Below, in pieces: positions 39,821 to 48,309 of a stretch of 64,000 nucleotides of DNA. This DNA is from Halorubellus litoreus. Its GTDB lineage: Archaea; Halobacteriota; Halobacteria; Halobacteriales; Natrialbaceae. The stretch is from NCBI RefSeq assembly GCF_037081675.1, contig NZ_JAZAQL010000002.1:1419670-1483669 (forward strand). The letters run 5' to 3'. The notes under the pieces are model-generated. The model saw only the letters and a program-made list of their open reading frames with translations, was not told the DNA's origin and did not search any database. Made by a program: the position numbers and the translations under genes. The stretch's first letter is position 1. Each line of letters opens with the position of its first letter.

Positions 39821-40258
39821 ATGGAGCGCGAGAAACCGTATCTCGGTTCGATATCGCAGTCCGCGGACCGGATGGAGACGACGATGCAGTGGGCTCGGTA
39901 TCTCGGCGAGACGTTCGGGACGAGTGGCGCGCTGAACTGTCTGCGGTACTACGAGCGCCTCGGGTGGATATCGAGCGAGGTCCGCGAGGAGATGATCCGG
40001 TACATCCGCGGACTGTCGCTCTCGGAGATCCACAACAAGAAGTACGACGAGCCGGCGACGCTCGAGTATCCCCTCGAGACGCTCTCTGGGACGCCGTTCG
40101 GGACGCACGCGCGGTCGCTGAAGTACGTCGCGAAGATCGCGGGGGACGACCTCGAGGAGCACCTGATGCTCGCGCGGCTCGCGGAGCGGCGCGTGGACAA
40201 GCAACTCGGTGATCGGAGTGCGCGCAAGGAGGTCATCGAAGCGATCGGCGACGATTGA
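39821..40258 (+). CDS. arlD: Stand-alone ArlD/E-domain protein
   Basis: A 145-residue protein starting MEREKPYLGSISQSADRMET. 'MQWARYLGETFGTSGALNCL' and 'RYYERLGWISSEVREEMIRY' match the C-terminal domain of ArlCE and of FlaD/E proteins. The remainder ('LSLSEIHNKKYDEPATLEY', then a basic C-terminal helix) is specific to this group. It is probably a second component of the cytoplasmic ring that receives chemotaxis input. It is separated from arlJ by 91 bases and has its own candidate promoter. Confidence 0.82.
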   Translation: MEREKPYLGSISQSADRMETTMQWARYLGETFGTSGALNCLRYYERLGWISSEVREEMIRYIRGLSLSEIHNKKYDEPATLEYPLETLSGTPFGTHARSLKYVAKIAGDDLEEHLMLARLAERRVDKQLGDRSARKEVIEAIGDD

Positions 40259-40647
40259 GTCGTCGCTCGTGCGCTCGCGGGCGTGAGCGAGCTCGCGTGG
40301 GCGTGGTTCTGGCTCGCACCCATCTCCTGCTTGTGATTCACGCTCACGCACGAGGTTAAGACAGATTACGTATACACTAACTATTCGTTTTTAGTTTCTG
40401 AGTCGGGTCTCGATTCCACAGAACCCACCATATACCCCATATAGAAGACGATTAGACCATATTCGAGACAGTTAGTCTACGCTCGGAGCCGCCGGAATAA
40501 ACCTGTCACTTACCATATAACGGCCACACCACTTATGTGGGATAGCTACAATGTACGAGTGTACTCTGGAACGGTCTCTTGACACGCTACGTGGGTACGT
40601 GGGTCGTGTCTCAGGGGGAGGCCGGTTCGGAGGGAAGGTGACGACTG
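40259..40647. other. AT-rich 390-base gap
   Basis: No gene is seen. The stretch is markedly AT-rich compared with its surroundings and contains GGGTCTCGATTCCAC at 40405-40419, several TATA-like tracts ('ccatataccccatatagaag', 'accatataacgg') and a CCACA...TGTGG inverted repeat near 40526-40542. It is likely a regulatory region for the PadR-like gene. Confidence 0.5.
40402..40419 (+). promoter_or_regulatory. GGGTCTCGATTCCAC motif upstream of the PadR-like gene
   Basis: GTCGGGTCTCGATTCCAC lies about 240 bases upstream of the ATG at 40648. It matches the 39762 motif at most positions. Confidence 0.35.
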
Positions 40648-41154
40648 ATGTACGAGGAATCCGACAACGCACAAAGCGTGTTCAACGAGTTGACCGCATC
40701 GGCAACGAACGACACCGACGAGAGCAACGAGGTGGAGTTGCTCATCGGGTCGACGCCGAAGGCGGACGACAAGACCGTCGAGCGCGAGCTCGACGAAATG
40801 CTCGACGACGTCCGGGCGGCACTCCCGACCGACGACGTCGACTTCGAGGAGGACATCGTCAAGGAGAACCTGGACGAGATCCTCCTGATGCTCATCTCGC
40901 TCCGCGGCGAGACCCACGGGAAGGAACTCATCTCCGACCTCACGCGGCTGTTCGACGCACAACTCAGCCCCGGAACGGTGTACCCGAGCCTCCACCAGCT
41001 CGAGGAGGAGGACATCCTGAAGATGCACAAGAAGGTGCGGACGAAGGAGTACTCCATCGACGGCGAACGCGAGGTCCGCGAGACCGTCGAACGCACGATG
41101 GTCCAGCACCTCGCCTTCGGCTTCCTGCTGTACTCGTTCCTCCCTCGCCTCTAG
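40648..41154 (+). CDS. PadR-family winged-helix regulator beside the archaellum locus
   Basis: A 168-residue protein. The N-terminal 65 residues are acidic ('TNDTDESNEVELLIGSTPKA'). The PadR winged helix lies at about 70-150: 'ENLDEILLMLISLRGETHGK', 'LISDLTRLFDAQLSPGTVYP' with the recognition helix, 'SLHQLEEEDILKMHKK' and a wing 'KEYSIDGEREV'. The C-terminal hydrophobic helix 'HLAFGFLLYSFL' may mediate dimerisation. Its position next to the arl cluster, and the known control of archaella by a wHTH activator in methanogens (EarA), make it a candidate regulator of motility here. That is inference. Confidence 0.8.
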   Translation: MYEESDNAQSVFNELTASATNDTDESNEVELLIGSTPKADDKTVERELDEMLDDVRAALPTDDVDFEEDIVKENLDEILLMLISLRGETHGKELISDLTRLFDAQLSPGTVYPSLHQLEEEDILKMHKKVRTKEYSIDGEREVRETVERTMVQHLAFGFLLYSFLPRL

Positions 41155-41254
41155 CACACCCTCTTCTACTCGACTCGACCCACTCCCCGAGTGGCGACCC
41201 CAGTCGCCCGACGCGCTCGTCGACGGCGCTCGATCCTGACCGCTCGAACGACCA

Positions 41255-41692
41255 TCACTCGCCGCGTTCGACCTGCTCCGCGATGTCCGCGAGACTCTCG
41301 TCGGGCGCCTCGTGCGCCGTGTAGAACGACTTCTCACCGGGCGCACGCAGCCCGTACAGGAATCCCTCCTCGACGACGTCCACGAGCACGGACCCGCCCG
41401 GCTGGCGGTTCACGTCCTCGCACCACGCCGCCAGGCGGTCCTCGCCGGAGCGGTCGCGCGCCTCGTCGGGCGTGTCGAACGCACCAGCGAGCAGGTACGT
41501 GTCGTCCGTGAGATGCCGCTTGATCTCCGCGTGACGCGTGTCGCCGTCGACGACCACCCGCACGACCTCCCCAGCAGGGAACCGATCCATCTCGTCCGCG
41601 GGTATCTCCACCCGCAACCGATCCATCGCACCGTGCTTCACGAGCGTCGCTCGCACCGTCGGCACGGCATCCGAAGAAACGCGGTCGGCCAT
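41255..41692 (-). CDS. Conserved haloarchaeal protein (DUF7112-like)
   Basis: A 145-residue acidic protein starting MADRVSSDAVPTVRATLVKH. The first half reads as a small beta-barrel ('RVEIPADEMDRFPAGEVVRV', 'VVDGDTRHAEIKRHLTDDTY'), the second half as a mixed domain with 'EDRLAAWCEDVNRQPGGSVL'. I recall a haloarchaeal DUF7112 family with this layout, function unknown. There is no signal peptide or membrane segment. Confidence 0.65.
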   Translation of the reverse strand: MADRVSSDAVPTVRATLVKHGAMDRLRVEIPADEMDRFPAGEVVRVVVDGDTRHAEIKRHLTDDTYLLAGAFDTPDEARDRSGEDRLAAWCEDVNRQPGGSVLVDVVEEGFLYGLRAPGEKSFYTAHEAPDESLADIAEQVERGE

Positions 41693-41931
41693 ACGACCTC
41701 TGCGTGACGGCGACGCCTAAACCCGTCGCTCCCGACGAATCAACTCCGAGAACACGCACACGCCCGATTCCGACCGTACTCGCCGCCGAGACGACGACGC
41801 GACGACAGCGCTCGTCGGGTCGCAACGACCACGCCGGACGCGCCGCTATCGAGTTCGAGAAGCAGGAGTCCGATGCGCGCCGAGGGCGACGCCCTCAGGA
41901 AACCTACGACGCACCGACTCCGGGAACGGCG

Positions 41932-42342
41932 TTACTCGTCCGCTTCGTCTTCGTCGTCCTCGAGCCCGAGAAGGGACTCGACGGACTCCTCGCCGGCTTC
42001 GGCGACGGTGACGTTGATCTGGACGACCGCGTCACTGATCTCGCTCCCGCGGACGGTGAGGCGCTTTCGCTTCCCGTCGCGGTCCTGATTGTAGCCGACG
42101 CCATCCTCCTTCATCAGGACCTCCTTGAGGTTCGGGCCCGCGACGTCGCCGCTCATCGGGCGACCAGCCTCGTCGCTCCCGCCCGTGATCTCGAGCGTGT
42201 ACCCGTCGAGTCCGAGAGCGCCGCCGTCGACCTCGTCACCGATCGTCTTCCCGACGAAACGGTTCGCATCCTGTCCATCGACCTCGAGCTGGTGCGCGAG
42301 CCCCGACTCGGGGTCGCCAACCACGACGTTGAAACTAGGCAT
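41932..42342 (-). CDS. rps6e: Small-subunit ribosomal protein S6e
   Basis: A 136-residue protein matching archaeal S6e: 'MPSFNVVVGDPESGLAHQLE', 'FVGKTIGDEVDG', 'LDGYTLEITGGSDEAGRPMS' and 'RLTVRGSEISDAVVQINVTV'. The C-terminal tail is a short acidic run, as usual in haloarchaea. It binds 16S rRNA in the small ribosomal subunit. The gene is preceded by a 440-base region that holds the 76-bp tandem repeat. Confidence 0.95.
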   Translation of the reverse strand: MPSFNVVVGDPESGLAHQLEVDGQDANRFVGKTIGDEVDGGALGLDGYTLEITGGSDEAGRPMSGDVAGPNLKEVLMKEDGVGYNQDRDGKRKRLTVRGSEISDAVVQINVTVAEAGEESVESLLGLEDDEDEADE

Positions 42343-42505
42343 AGAAGGACTCAGACGGAGCGCGTAAAAAACACCATCGAAACCCAGCTCACGGCCACAT
42401 CAACGCGAACAACCGCGCAACGCCCGCTCCCGCAGCGATTCCGCACCGCAACTGCGACCACCGCCGTCGCACCCCCACCGCCACCGCACAGCGACCGCAA
42501 CGGAA

Positions 42506-42771
42506 CCGGCGGCCTGGCGGCCCCCGGACGCTGGGAGAGTCGAGAAGCCCCCGGACGCTCGGTGAGTCGGTTCCACCCGAACCGGCGGCCTGGCGGCCGC
42601 CGGATGCTCGGAGAGTCGAGAGGCCCCCGGACGCTCGGTGAGTCAGTTCCACCCGAACCGGCGGCCTGGCGGCCGCCGGACGCTAGGAGAGTCGAGAAGC
42701 CCCCGGACGCTCGGTGAGTCGGTTCCACCCGAACCGACGGCCTGGCGGCCGCCGGATGCTCGGAGAGTCCG
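42506..42771. repeat. 76-bp tandem repeat, about 3.5 copies
   Basis: Units start at 42506, 42582, 42658 and 42734, exactly 76 bases apart. Each begins CCGGCGGCCTGGCGGCC and contains two half-unit copies of a CCGGACGCTCGGNGAGTC-like segment, so there is an internal near-repeat as well. Copies differ at a few positions. The array fills the intergenic space between rps6e and the divergent gene at 42787. 76 is not a multiple of three and no gene is read through it. Confidence 0.92.
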
Positions 42772-42786
42772 TGGGCCGACGCACGT

Positions 42787-43107
42787 ATGGGGGCCGCGCT
42801 CGTATCTGGTATCGTGAAGCCGGGTCGATTGGAGCTCGAACTGGAACGCGAGTACGGCGGCGAGTCTCGCGTGGTCGTTCGCCAGGCCGTCGACCTCCGG
42901 GACAGCGGATACTATCGCGAGGACGCCGGCTGCGACCTGACCGCGGACGTCATCGTCGACCACCTCTCGGACGCGCCCGACGACTGCACGGACGCCGTCG
43001 AACGCTGGAACTGGTGGGTCGGGTCGCTCGCGCTCGCGTACGGCAACCGGTACGCGCAGTTCACCATCCGCCGCCCACCGGACGTCGGGAAGGACCCGTA
43101 CCGGTAG
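42787..43107 (+). CDS. Conserved haloarchaeal protein, function unknown
   Basis: A 106-residue protein starting MGAALVSGIVKPGRLELELE. It is acidic at the N-terminus, with 'VVRQAVDLRDSGYYREDAGC' and 'DAVERWNWWVGSLALAYGNR' in the middle and 'YAQFTIRRPPDVGKDPYR' at the end. No known motif or membrane segment is visible, but the amino acid composition and codon use are those of a real haloarchaeal gene. It starts just after the tandem repeat. Confidence 0.6.
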   Translation: MGAALVSGIVKPGRLELELEREYGGESRVVVRQAVDLRDSGYYREDAGCDLTADVIVDHLSDAPDDCTDAVERWNWWVGSLALAYGNRYAQFTIRRPPDVGKDPYR

Positions 43108-43343
43108 CGTGGCGTGAACCAGCAGGCGTCCCCCACGCCCGAACCAGCCGCCGGACGGCGTGATCCACGGCCGAACCAGCCTAACCTGTTCGGTGTCCTA
43201 ACTCGTTCGGTACGACAGCTCCGCGTCGCAGTTGTATTCGCCTTCAGGGCCCATTTCGTCCGGTTAAGACGGTTCTAACGCCGCTCCGGCAGATATGAAA
43301 GAACTGCATCAATTATACCGTTGGTTGGTGACAGGCCACATGC

Positions 43344-43916
43344 ATGGCAACGCAAGACAGACTCGAGACGGAGATCTTCGGTCGCGGCGTCACGTTCGAA
43401 TACTCGGAGCACTGGGTCGGGTACTCGATGTTCCTCATGCGGGTTGTGATGGGCTGGGTGCTGTTCCAGGGTGGCGTGACGAAACTCGTCACGTACCTCG
43501 ACGGGGACCCCGCGAACGACTGGACGGCCGCGGGCTTCCTCCAGAACGCCGTCCCCGAAGGCAACCCCTTCGGCGGACTCTGGATGGACATGGCAGGCAG
43601 CCCCCTCATCGACATGCTGAACATGTGGGGCCTGACACTCGCCGGGGCTGCGCTCATCCTCGGTGCGTTCGTCCGATTCAGCGCGTTCTGGGGCGCCATC
43701 ATGATGCTGTTCTACTGGGCCGCAGCGCTCGAAGGCGGCCTCATGGCCGGGCTGCCGCTGGCGCACGGCTGGGTCGTCGACGACCACATCGTGTACGCCG
43801 TGCTCCTGTTCGGGCTCGGCGCGTTCGGCGCCGGCCGCATCCTCGGGCTCGACGCACGCATCGAGCGACTCGACGTCGTCCAGAACAACTCCTGGCTGAA
43901 GTACCTCCTCGGATAG
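43344..43916 (+). CDS. DoxX-family membrane protein
   Basis: A 190-residue membrane protein with about four helices. The DoxX signature is 'SMFLMRVVMGWVLFQGGVTK' near 29-48, followed by helices around 90-110 ('GLTLAGAALILGAFVRFSAF'), 115-135 and 145-165. The loop with 'WMDMAGSPLIDMLNMWGL' is typical of the haloarchaeal subgroup, annotated as DoxX or quinol oxidase-associated. The true role of this subgroup is not established. Confidence 0.85.
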   Translation: MATQDRLETEIFGRGVTFEYSEHWVGYSMFLMRVVMGWVLFQGGVTKLVTYLDGDPANDWTAAGFLQNAVPEGNPFGGLWMDMAGSPLIDMLNMWGLTLAGAALILGAFVRFSAFWGAIMMLFYWAAALEGGLMAGLPLAHGWVVDDHIVYAVLLFGLGAFGAGRILGLDARIERLDVVQNNSWLKYLLG

Positions 43917-43962
43917 ACCACCAGCGGGTGAACGAGCCCGCTCTCGTCGCTCGACCCCGCCC

Positions 43963-44862
43963 TCAGACCGGGTCGGGGTCGTAGGCGTCGCCGACGCGGA
44001 GGTCGAGCGCGCCCTCGCGGACCGACAGGTCCAGACCGTCGTGCTCGGCGAGCTCGCCGTCGCGACTGAACCGGATCGGGTTGTCGGCGGTGACGTTGAG
44101 GTTGCTCGCCTGCAGGTGCGTCACGCCAGGCGTGTCCTGCCCGAGCAGTCGCTGACCGAGCGCCTCGGCCACCGCGTTCGCCGCCGGCATCTGCTCGACG
44201 ACCGCCACGTCGAACAGGCCGTCCTCCATGTCTCCCTGTCCGCCCTCGGCGACGAACCGGCGCGCGTTCCCGACGAGCAAGCACAGCGCCTCGCCCGTCC
44301 ACGCCTCGGTCCCCGCGTCGGTGTCCGCCTCCAGTTCGATGTCGATACCGTTCCACTCGATCGCCTCCTGCGCGCCCGTGACGACGAACGCGAGCGGGCC
44401 GAGGCGCGCCTTCAGGTCGCTGCTCGCGGACAGGCTCGCGTCCGCCGGGAACCCCGCGATGGTGGAGACGAGGAACGGCTCGCCGTCCGCGAACCCGACG
44501 TCGACCCGCCGGACGTCGCCGGTGTCCGCCACCTCGACGCCGGTACGGATGTCCGGGACTCCGATGTTGCCCGCGAGGAGGTTCGCGGTCCCGACCGGGA
44601 CGACCGAGAGCGTCACGTCCCCGAGTCCGCCCGCGTCCGCGAGCCCTCGCACGACCTCGTTGATGGTGCCGTCGCCGCCGCAGACGCAGACCTCCGAGAC
44701 GCCGTCCGCGACCGCGTCCCGCCCGAACGCGACAGCGTCGCCCTCGCCCCCGGTGCGTTCGACCTCGAACCCGCGCCCGACGAGCAGGCGCTCGACGTAC
44801 TCCGCGTGGTCGCCGCTGCCACTCACCGGATTCACGACCGCGCGACGCGACCCCTGGTACAC
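43963..44862 (-). CDS. Diacylglycerol kinase-family lipid kinase
   Basis: A 299-residue protein from a GTG at 44862. 'RRAVVNPVSGSG' (residues 6-17) and 'VCVCGGDGTINEVVRGL' with GGDGT at 62-66 form the ATP-binding site. 'VPVGTANLLAGNIGVP' near 88-103 is the second family motif, and 'TIAGFPADASLSASSDLKAR' follows. The C-terminal beta-sandwich ends with 'ADNPIRFSRDGELAEHDGLD', giving the conserved Asp-Gly-Glu. It belongs to the DGK/sphingosine kinase/YegS family and probably phosphorylates a lipid alcohol in membrane lipid metabolism. The exact substrate is unknown. Confidence 0.88.
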   Translation of the reverse strand: MYQGSRRAVVNPVSGSGDHAEYVERLLVGRGFEVERTGGEGDAVAFGRDAVADGVSEVCVCGGDGTINEVVRGLADAGGLGDVTLSVVPVGTANLLAGNIGVPDIRTGVEVADTGDVRRVDVGFADGEPFLVSTIAGFPADASLSASSDLKARLGPLAFVVTGAQEAIEWNGIDIELEADTDAGTEAWTGEALCLLVGNARRFVAEGGQGDMEDGLFDVAVVEQMPAANAVAEALGQRLLGQDTPGVTHLQASNLNVTADNPIRFSRDGELAEHDGLDLSVREGALDLRVGDAYDPDPV

Positions 44863-45020
44863 GCCAGCAGCCAGGGTGCCGGCGACAGTAATTCCATCGA
44901 CTCGACGAGCGCGAACCCCGGTCGCCGGGTGAACGGCCCCGAGGGGACCAGTCCGACGGCCGTCCGTCCCCGCACCGCTTGCACGGTCGTTTTATCCGGA
45001 AGGAACGCGTGTAAATCGGT

Positions 45021-45533
45021 ATGGGCACGCCGTCCGTCGACGCACCCGTCGGTGACGACCTCGACCGAGGGGACGTCCCCGGGCTCCTCGCCGCCATCGT
45101 CGCGACGAACCTCGCGGGCGGGCTCCCCGCGGCGTTCACCGCGGGCGACGTCGCGTCCTGGTACCCGACGCTCGCCGCGCCGCCGCTGACGCCACCATCG
45201 TGGGTGTTCGGGCCGGTTTGGACCGCCCTGTTCGCCGCCATCGGCGCCGCCGCGTACCTCGTCTACCGTCGACGCGACCACCCGATGCGGACGCGCGCAC
45301 TCGCCGCGTTCGGCGTCCAGCTCGCGCTGAACGTCTCCTGGTCGTTCGCGTTCTTCGGCGCACAGTCGCCCGCCGCGGGGCTCGCGGTCATCCTCGCACT
45401 CGACGTCGCCATCCTCGCCACGATGGCGCTGTTCGACCGCGTCGACCGCCGCGCGACCGCGCTCATGCTTCCCTACCTCGCGTGGGTGCTGTTCGCGACG
45501 TACCTCACGGTCGGGTTCTGGACGCTGAACTAG
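45021..45533 (+). CDS. tspO: TspO/MBR-family membrane protein
   Basis: A 170-residue protein with five predicted membrane helices. The signatures are 'WYPTLAAPPLTPPSWVFGPV' followed by 'WTALFAAIGAAAYLVY' near 48-83, 'LALNVSWSFAFFGAQSP' near 103-119 and 'LPYLAWVLFATYLTVGFWTL' at the C-terminus. TspO proteins bind porphyrins and, in some bacteria, act as sensors or transporters. The role in haloarchaea is unknown; a link to retinal or carotenoid pathways has been noted for gene neighbourhoods, but nothing here shows it. Confidence 0.93.
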   Translation: MGTPSVDAPVGDDLDRGDVPGLLAAIVATNLAGGLPAAFTAGDVASWYPTLAAPPLTPPSWVFGPVWTALFAAIGAAAYLVYRRRDHPMRTRALAAFGVQLALNVSWSFAFFGAQSPAAGLAVILALDVAILATMALFDRVDRRATALMLPYLAWVLFATYLTVGFWTLN

Positions 45534-45592
45534 CGACGCCTCGACCGACGACGCCGCGGTTCTCGCTCGTCGACCGACGAGACCGAGTCGTC

Positions 45593-46114
45593 TCACTCGT
45601 CGAGGTACGGCTCCTCGATGCGCTGGTCGCCGCCGACGAAGCCCGTCAGCCGGCGCGTGCTCTCGTCGAACACCGTCACGACCGGGCCGAGCGCGCGTTC
45701 GACGAGCGAGAGCGGGCGGGCGACGCGGAGACTCCACTGTTCGGCGTGCCCGAGCCCGTACGCCTTCGGGACTATCTCGCCGAACACGAGGACGAGGACG
45801 GTCGCGGCGAGCGTCGCGACGACGACCGCGAGCCCCGAGGGCACGAACTCGGCGACGAGGAGCGTGACGATGCTGGAGATGGCGACGTTCACGACGTTGT
45901 TCCCGACGAGTATCGTGACGAGGAGTCGATGCGGGTCGTCGAGGAGCGCTCGCAGCGTGCGTTCGTCGGTCGATTCGCCGTCGGCGGCGAGCCCCGTCAC
46001 CCAGTCGTCGGTGAGCGAGAACAACGCGGACTCGCTACTGGAGAATAACGCGCTGACGACGACGAGCACGGCGACGGCGAGCAACGACGGGACGAGCGTC
46101 GAGACTGCGTTCAT
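45593..46114 (-). CDS. DUF21 (CNNM-like) membrane domain protein, short form
   Basis: A 173-residue protein containing only the CNNM/DUF21 transmembrane domain: 'SALFSSSESALFSLTDDWV' near 21-39, 'LVTILVGNNVVNVAISSIVT' near 66-85 and 'VFGEIVPKAYGLGHAEQWSL' near 107-126. The CBS pair and the CorC-type domain of full-length magnesium exporters are missing. It ends soon after the domain, with no frame continuing downstream, so it seems to be a genuine short form. A role in divalent cation transport is possible. Confidence 0.82.
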   Translation of the reverse strand: MNAVSTLVPSLLAVAVLVVVSALFSSSESALFSLTDDWVTGLAADGESTDERTLRALLDDPHRLLVTILVGNNVVNVAISSIVTLLVAEFVPSGLAVVVATLAATVLVLVFGEIVPKAYGLGHAEQWSLRVARPLSLVERALGPVVTVFDESTRRLTGFVGGDQRIEEPYLDE

Positions 46115-46212
46115 ACCACCACGTTGCTCGGCGCCCGCTTGAAAGTGGGCCGGCCCTCGCCCCGGCGGCGCGACGCCAGCATCCCTATCCACGTCCACCC
46201 CGATACGTCGGT

Positions 46213-46875
46213 ATGCGAGTCACCGACGCACTGAAGAGCAGTTTCGTCTCCGGCATGATACTCATCGCGCCGCTGGCGCTCACGCTGTACGTCCTTCGGC
46301 TCCTCGTGAACTGGTCGCTCCAGTTCGTCGACCCGTTCGTCGCCGGGACGGAACTCACGCGGTACACCGCCAACGACAGGGTCGCCGCGCAACTGCTGGC
46401 CGCCGCCATCATCGTTGCGAGCATCACGCTCCTGGGCTACCTCGCGAAGAAGAGCATCGGCCGGCACCTGTTCGGGAACGTCGGCCGCATCGTGAACGTC
46501 ATCCCGCTGTTCTCCACCATCTACCTGAACATCCGGCAGGTCGCGGACTCGCTGGTCGAACGAAAAACCGCCTACGAGAGCGTCGTCCTCGTCGAGTACC
46601 CGCGCGAGGGCGTGTACTCGATCGGCCTCGTCACCGGCGAGAGTCCGAGTTCGGTCGAGGAGTTCGCCGGCGAGGACGTCTACAACGTCTTCCTCCCGAA
46701 CAGCCCGAACCCGACCGCCGGCCGCCTCGTCCTCCTCCCCGAGGATCAAGTGCACGAGATAGACATGAGCGTCCGTCGCGGGATGCGCCTCATCGTCACC
46801 ACCGGCGTCGGCGACGACGGCCCGACGCCCGTCACCACCGACCCGAGCGCGTTCCCGGACGCGAACGCGGATTAG
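46213..46875 (+). CDS. DUF502 family membrane protein
   Basis: A 220-residue protein with two N-terminal membrane helices ('SGMILIAPLALTLYVLRLLV' and 'LLAAAIIVASITLLGYLAKK'), then the DUF502 core 'VNVIPLFSTIYLNIRQVADS' and 'SVVLVEYPREGVYSIGLVTG', and later 'VFLPNSPNPTAGRLVLLPED'. All family landmarks are present. DUF502 proteins occur in bacteria, archaea and plants (LIKE COV); the function in prokaryotes is unknown. Confidence 0.9.
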   Translation: MRVTDALKSSFVSGMILIAPLALTLYVLRLLVNWSLQFVDPFVAGTELTRYTANDRVAAQLLAAAIIVASITLLGYLAKKSIGRHLFGNVGRIVNVIPLFSTIYLNIRQVADSLVERKTAYESVVLVEYPREGVYSIGLVTGESPSSVEEFAGEDVYNVFLPNSPNPTAGRLVLLPEDQVHEIDMSVRRGMRLIVTTGVGDDGPTPVTTDPSAFPDANAD

Positions 46876-46939
46876 CTCGCGACGACTCGCCGAACGACGA
46901 ACGCAAGTGGCTTCGGTGACTTCCCTCGGGTAACGCAGC

Positions 46940-48172
46940 ATGGACGTTCGCTTCCTCGGTGGTGCCCGCGAAGTCGGCCGGAGTGCCATCCTCGTCGACG
47001 ACTCGCTCCTCCTCGACTTCGGGCTCCTGACGGGGACGCCGATGCAGACGCCGGTCGACACGCCGGACCCGGACGCCGTCGTCGTCTCGCACGGCCACCT
47101 CGACCACGCGGGCGCGGTCCCCGCGCTGCTCTCCGGGAAAGCCCGGCCGCCCGTGCACTGGACGCCCCCCACGCGAGAACTGGCTCTCACGCTCGCTCGC
47201 GACACCCTGAAACTCCACGGCGGCACCCTCCAGTGTCCGTTCACGGAGACGGACGTCCAGCGACTCACGCAAGTATCCGAGACGCACGGCTACCGCGAGC
47301 CCTTCGAGGCCGCCGGATACGAGGTGACCCTGTTCGACGCCGGCCACATCCCCGGGAGCGCGCACGTCTTGATCGACGACGGCGAGACACGCTTCCTGTA
47401 CACGGGCGACTTCCACGTCGACTCGCAACGTCTCGTCCCCGGGACGACCGCGCGCCCGGACGCGGACGTCGTCCTCTGCGAATCCACGTACTACGGCGTC
47501 GAGCACGACCCGCGAGCCGAGGTCGAACGCCGGTTCGTCGAGCGCGTCGAGGAGACCCTCTGGGAGGGCGGCACCGTCGTCGTCCCCGCGTTCGCCATCG
47601 GCCGCACCCAGGAGATGCTGCTCGTGTGCGACGCGCACGACGTCCCGTGCTACGTCGACGGCATGGGGAAGGACGTGACGCGGATGCTCGGCCACCACCC
47701 CGGCTTCGTCCGGGACGCGGACGCCCTCCAGCGCGCGACGAGCCACGCCCGGTTCGTCACCGGTCGGGACGGGCAACGCAAGCGCATCTGCGAGCAGAAG
47801 GCCGCCATCGTCACGACGAGCGGGATGCTCTCGGGCGGCCCAGCGATGACGTACGTCCCCGAGGTCGCGCCGAACCCGACGAACCTGGTCGCGATGACGG
47901 GCTACCAGGTCGAAGGCACGCCCGGCCGGGAACTGCTGGAGACCGGGAGCGCCGAGTTCGACGGCCGCCGGCTGCCCGTCAGCGCGCGCGTCGAGCAGTA
48001 CGACTTCTCCGCGCACGCCGACGAAGCCGGCGTCCGCGAGTTCCTTGACGCGTACCGCGACAGCGAGGTGCTCGTGAACCACGGCGACGACTGCGAGCGC
48101 TTCGCCGCCGACCTCCGCGACGACGGCTACGACGCCAGCGCACCCGCCGTCGGCGACGTCGTCTCGCTGTGA
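46940..48172 (+). CDS. Beta-CASP metallo-beta-lactamase RNase (aCPSF2-like)
   Basis: A 410-residue protein. The zinc-binding motif is 'HGHLDH' at 51-56. 'GHIPGSAHVLIDDGETRFLY' and 'TGDFHVDSQRL' supply further ligands around 134-163, and 'CESTYYGVEHD' follows. The beta-CASP insertion contains 'VVPAFAIGRTQEMLLVCDAH', then 'VTTSGMLSGGPAMTYVPEVA', and the C-terminal 'YDFSAHADEAGVREFL' carries a final His. It lacks the KH domains of aCPSF1, so it is of the aCPSF2/RNase J-like type, an RNA nuclease in processing or decay. Confidence 0.9.
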   Translation: MDVRFLGGAREVGRSAILVDDSLLLDFGLLTGTPMQTPVDTPDPDAVVVSHGHLDHAGAVPALLSGKARPPVHWTPPTRELALTLARDTLKLHGGTLQCPFTETDVQRLTQVSETHGYREPFEAAGYEVTLFDAGHIPGSAHVLIDDGETRFLYTGDFHVDSQRLVPGTTARPDADVVLCESTYYGVEHDPRAEVERRFVERVEETLWEGGTVVVPAFAIGRTQEMLLVCDAHDVPCYVDGMGKDVTRMLGHHPGFVRDADALQRATSHARFVTGRDGQRKRICEQKAAIVTTSGMLSGGPAMTYVPEVAPNPTNLVAMTGYQVEGTPGRELLETGSAEFDGRRLPVSARVEQYDFSAHADEAGVREFLDAYRDSEVLVNHGDDCERFAADLRDDGYDASAPAVGDVVSL

Positions 48173-48309
48173 CCACGTCGGCACCGTCGGCATCGTCGCC
48201 ACCGTCGGCATCGTCGCCACCAACGTCCGGACGCCAGCGCCCGACCGCGTTTCTCACCCCCTGAGACCCATACTCCGAGTATGTGTGCGCTGGACGCGTC
48301 TAGAGAGGT

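Noticed and set aside
42351..42728. Minus-strand frames through the 76-bp repeat giving repeated 'GGRQAAGSGGTDSPS'-type sequence.
   Set aside because: The period is not a multiple of three and the frames have no start context; treated as non-coding repeat.
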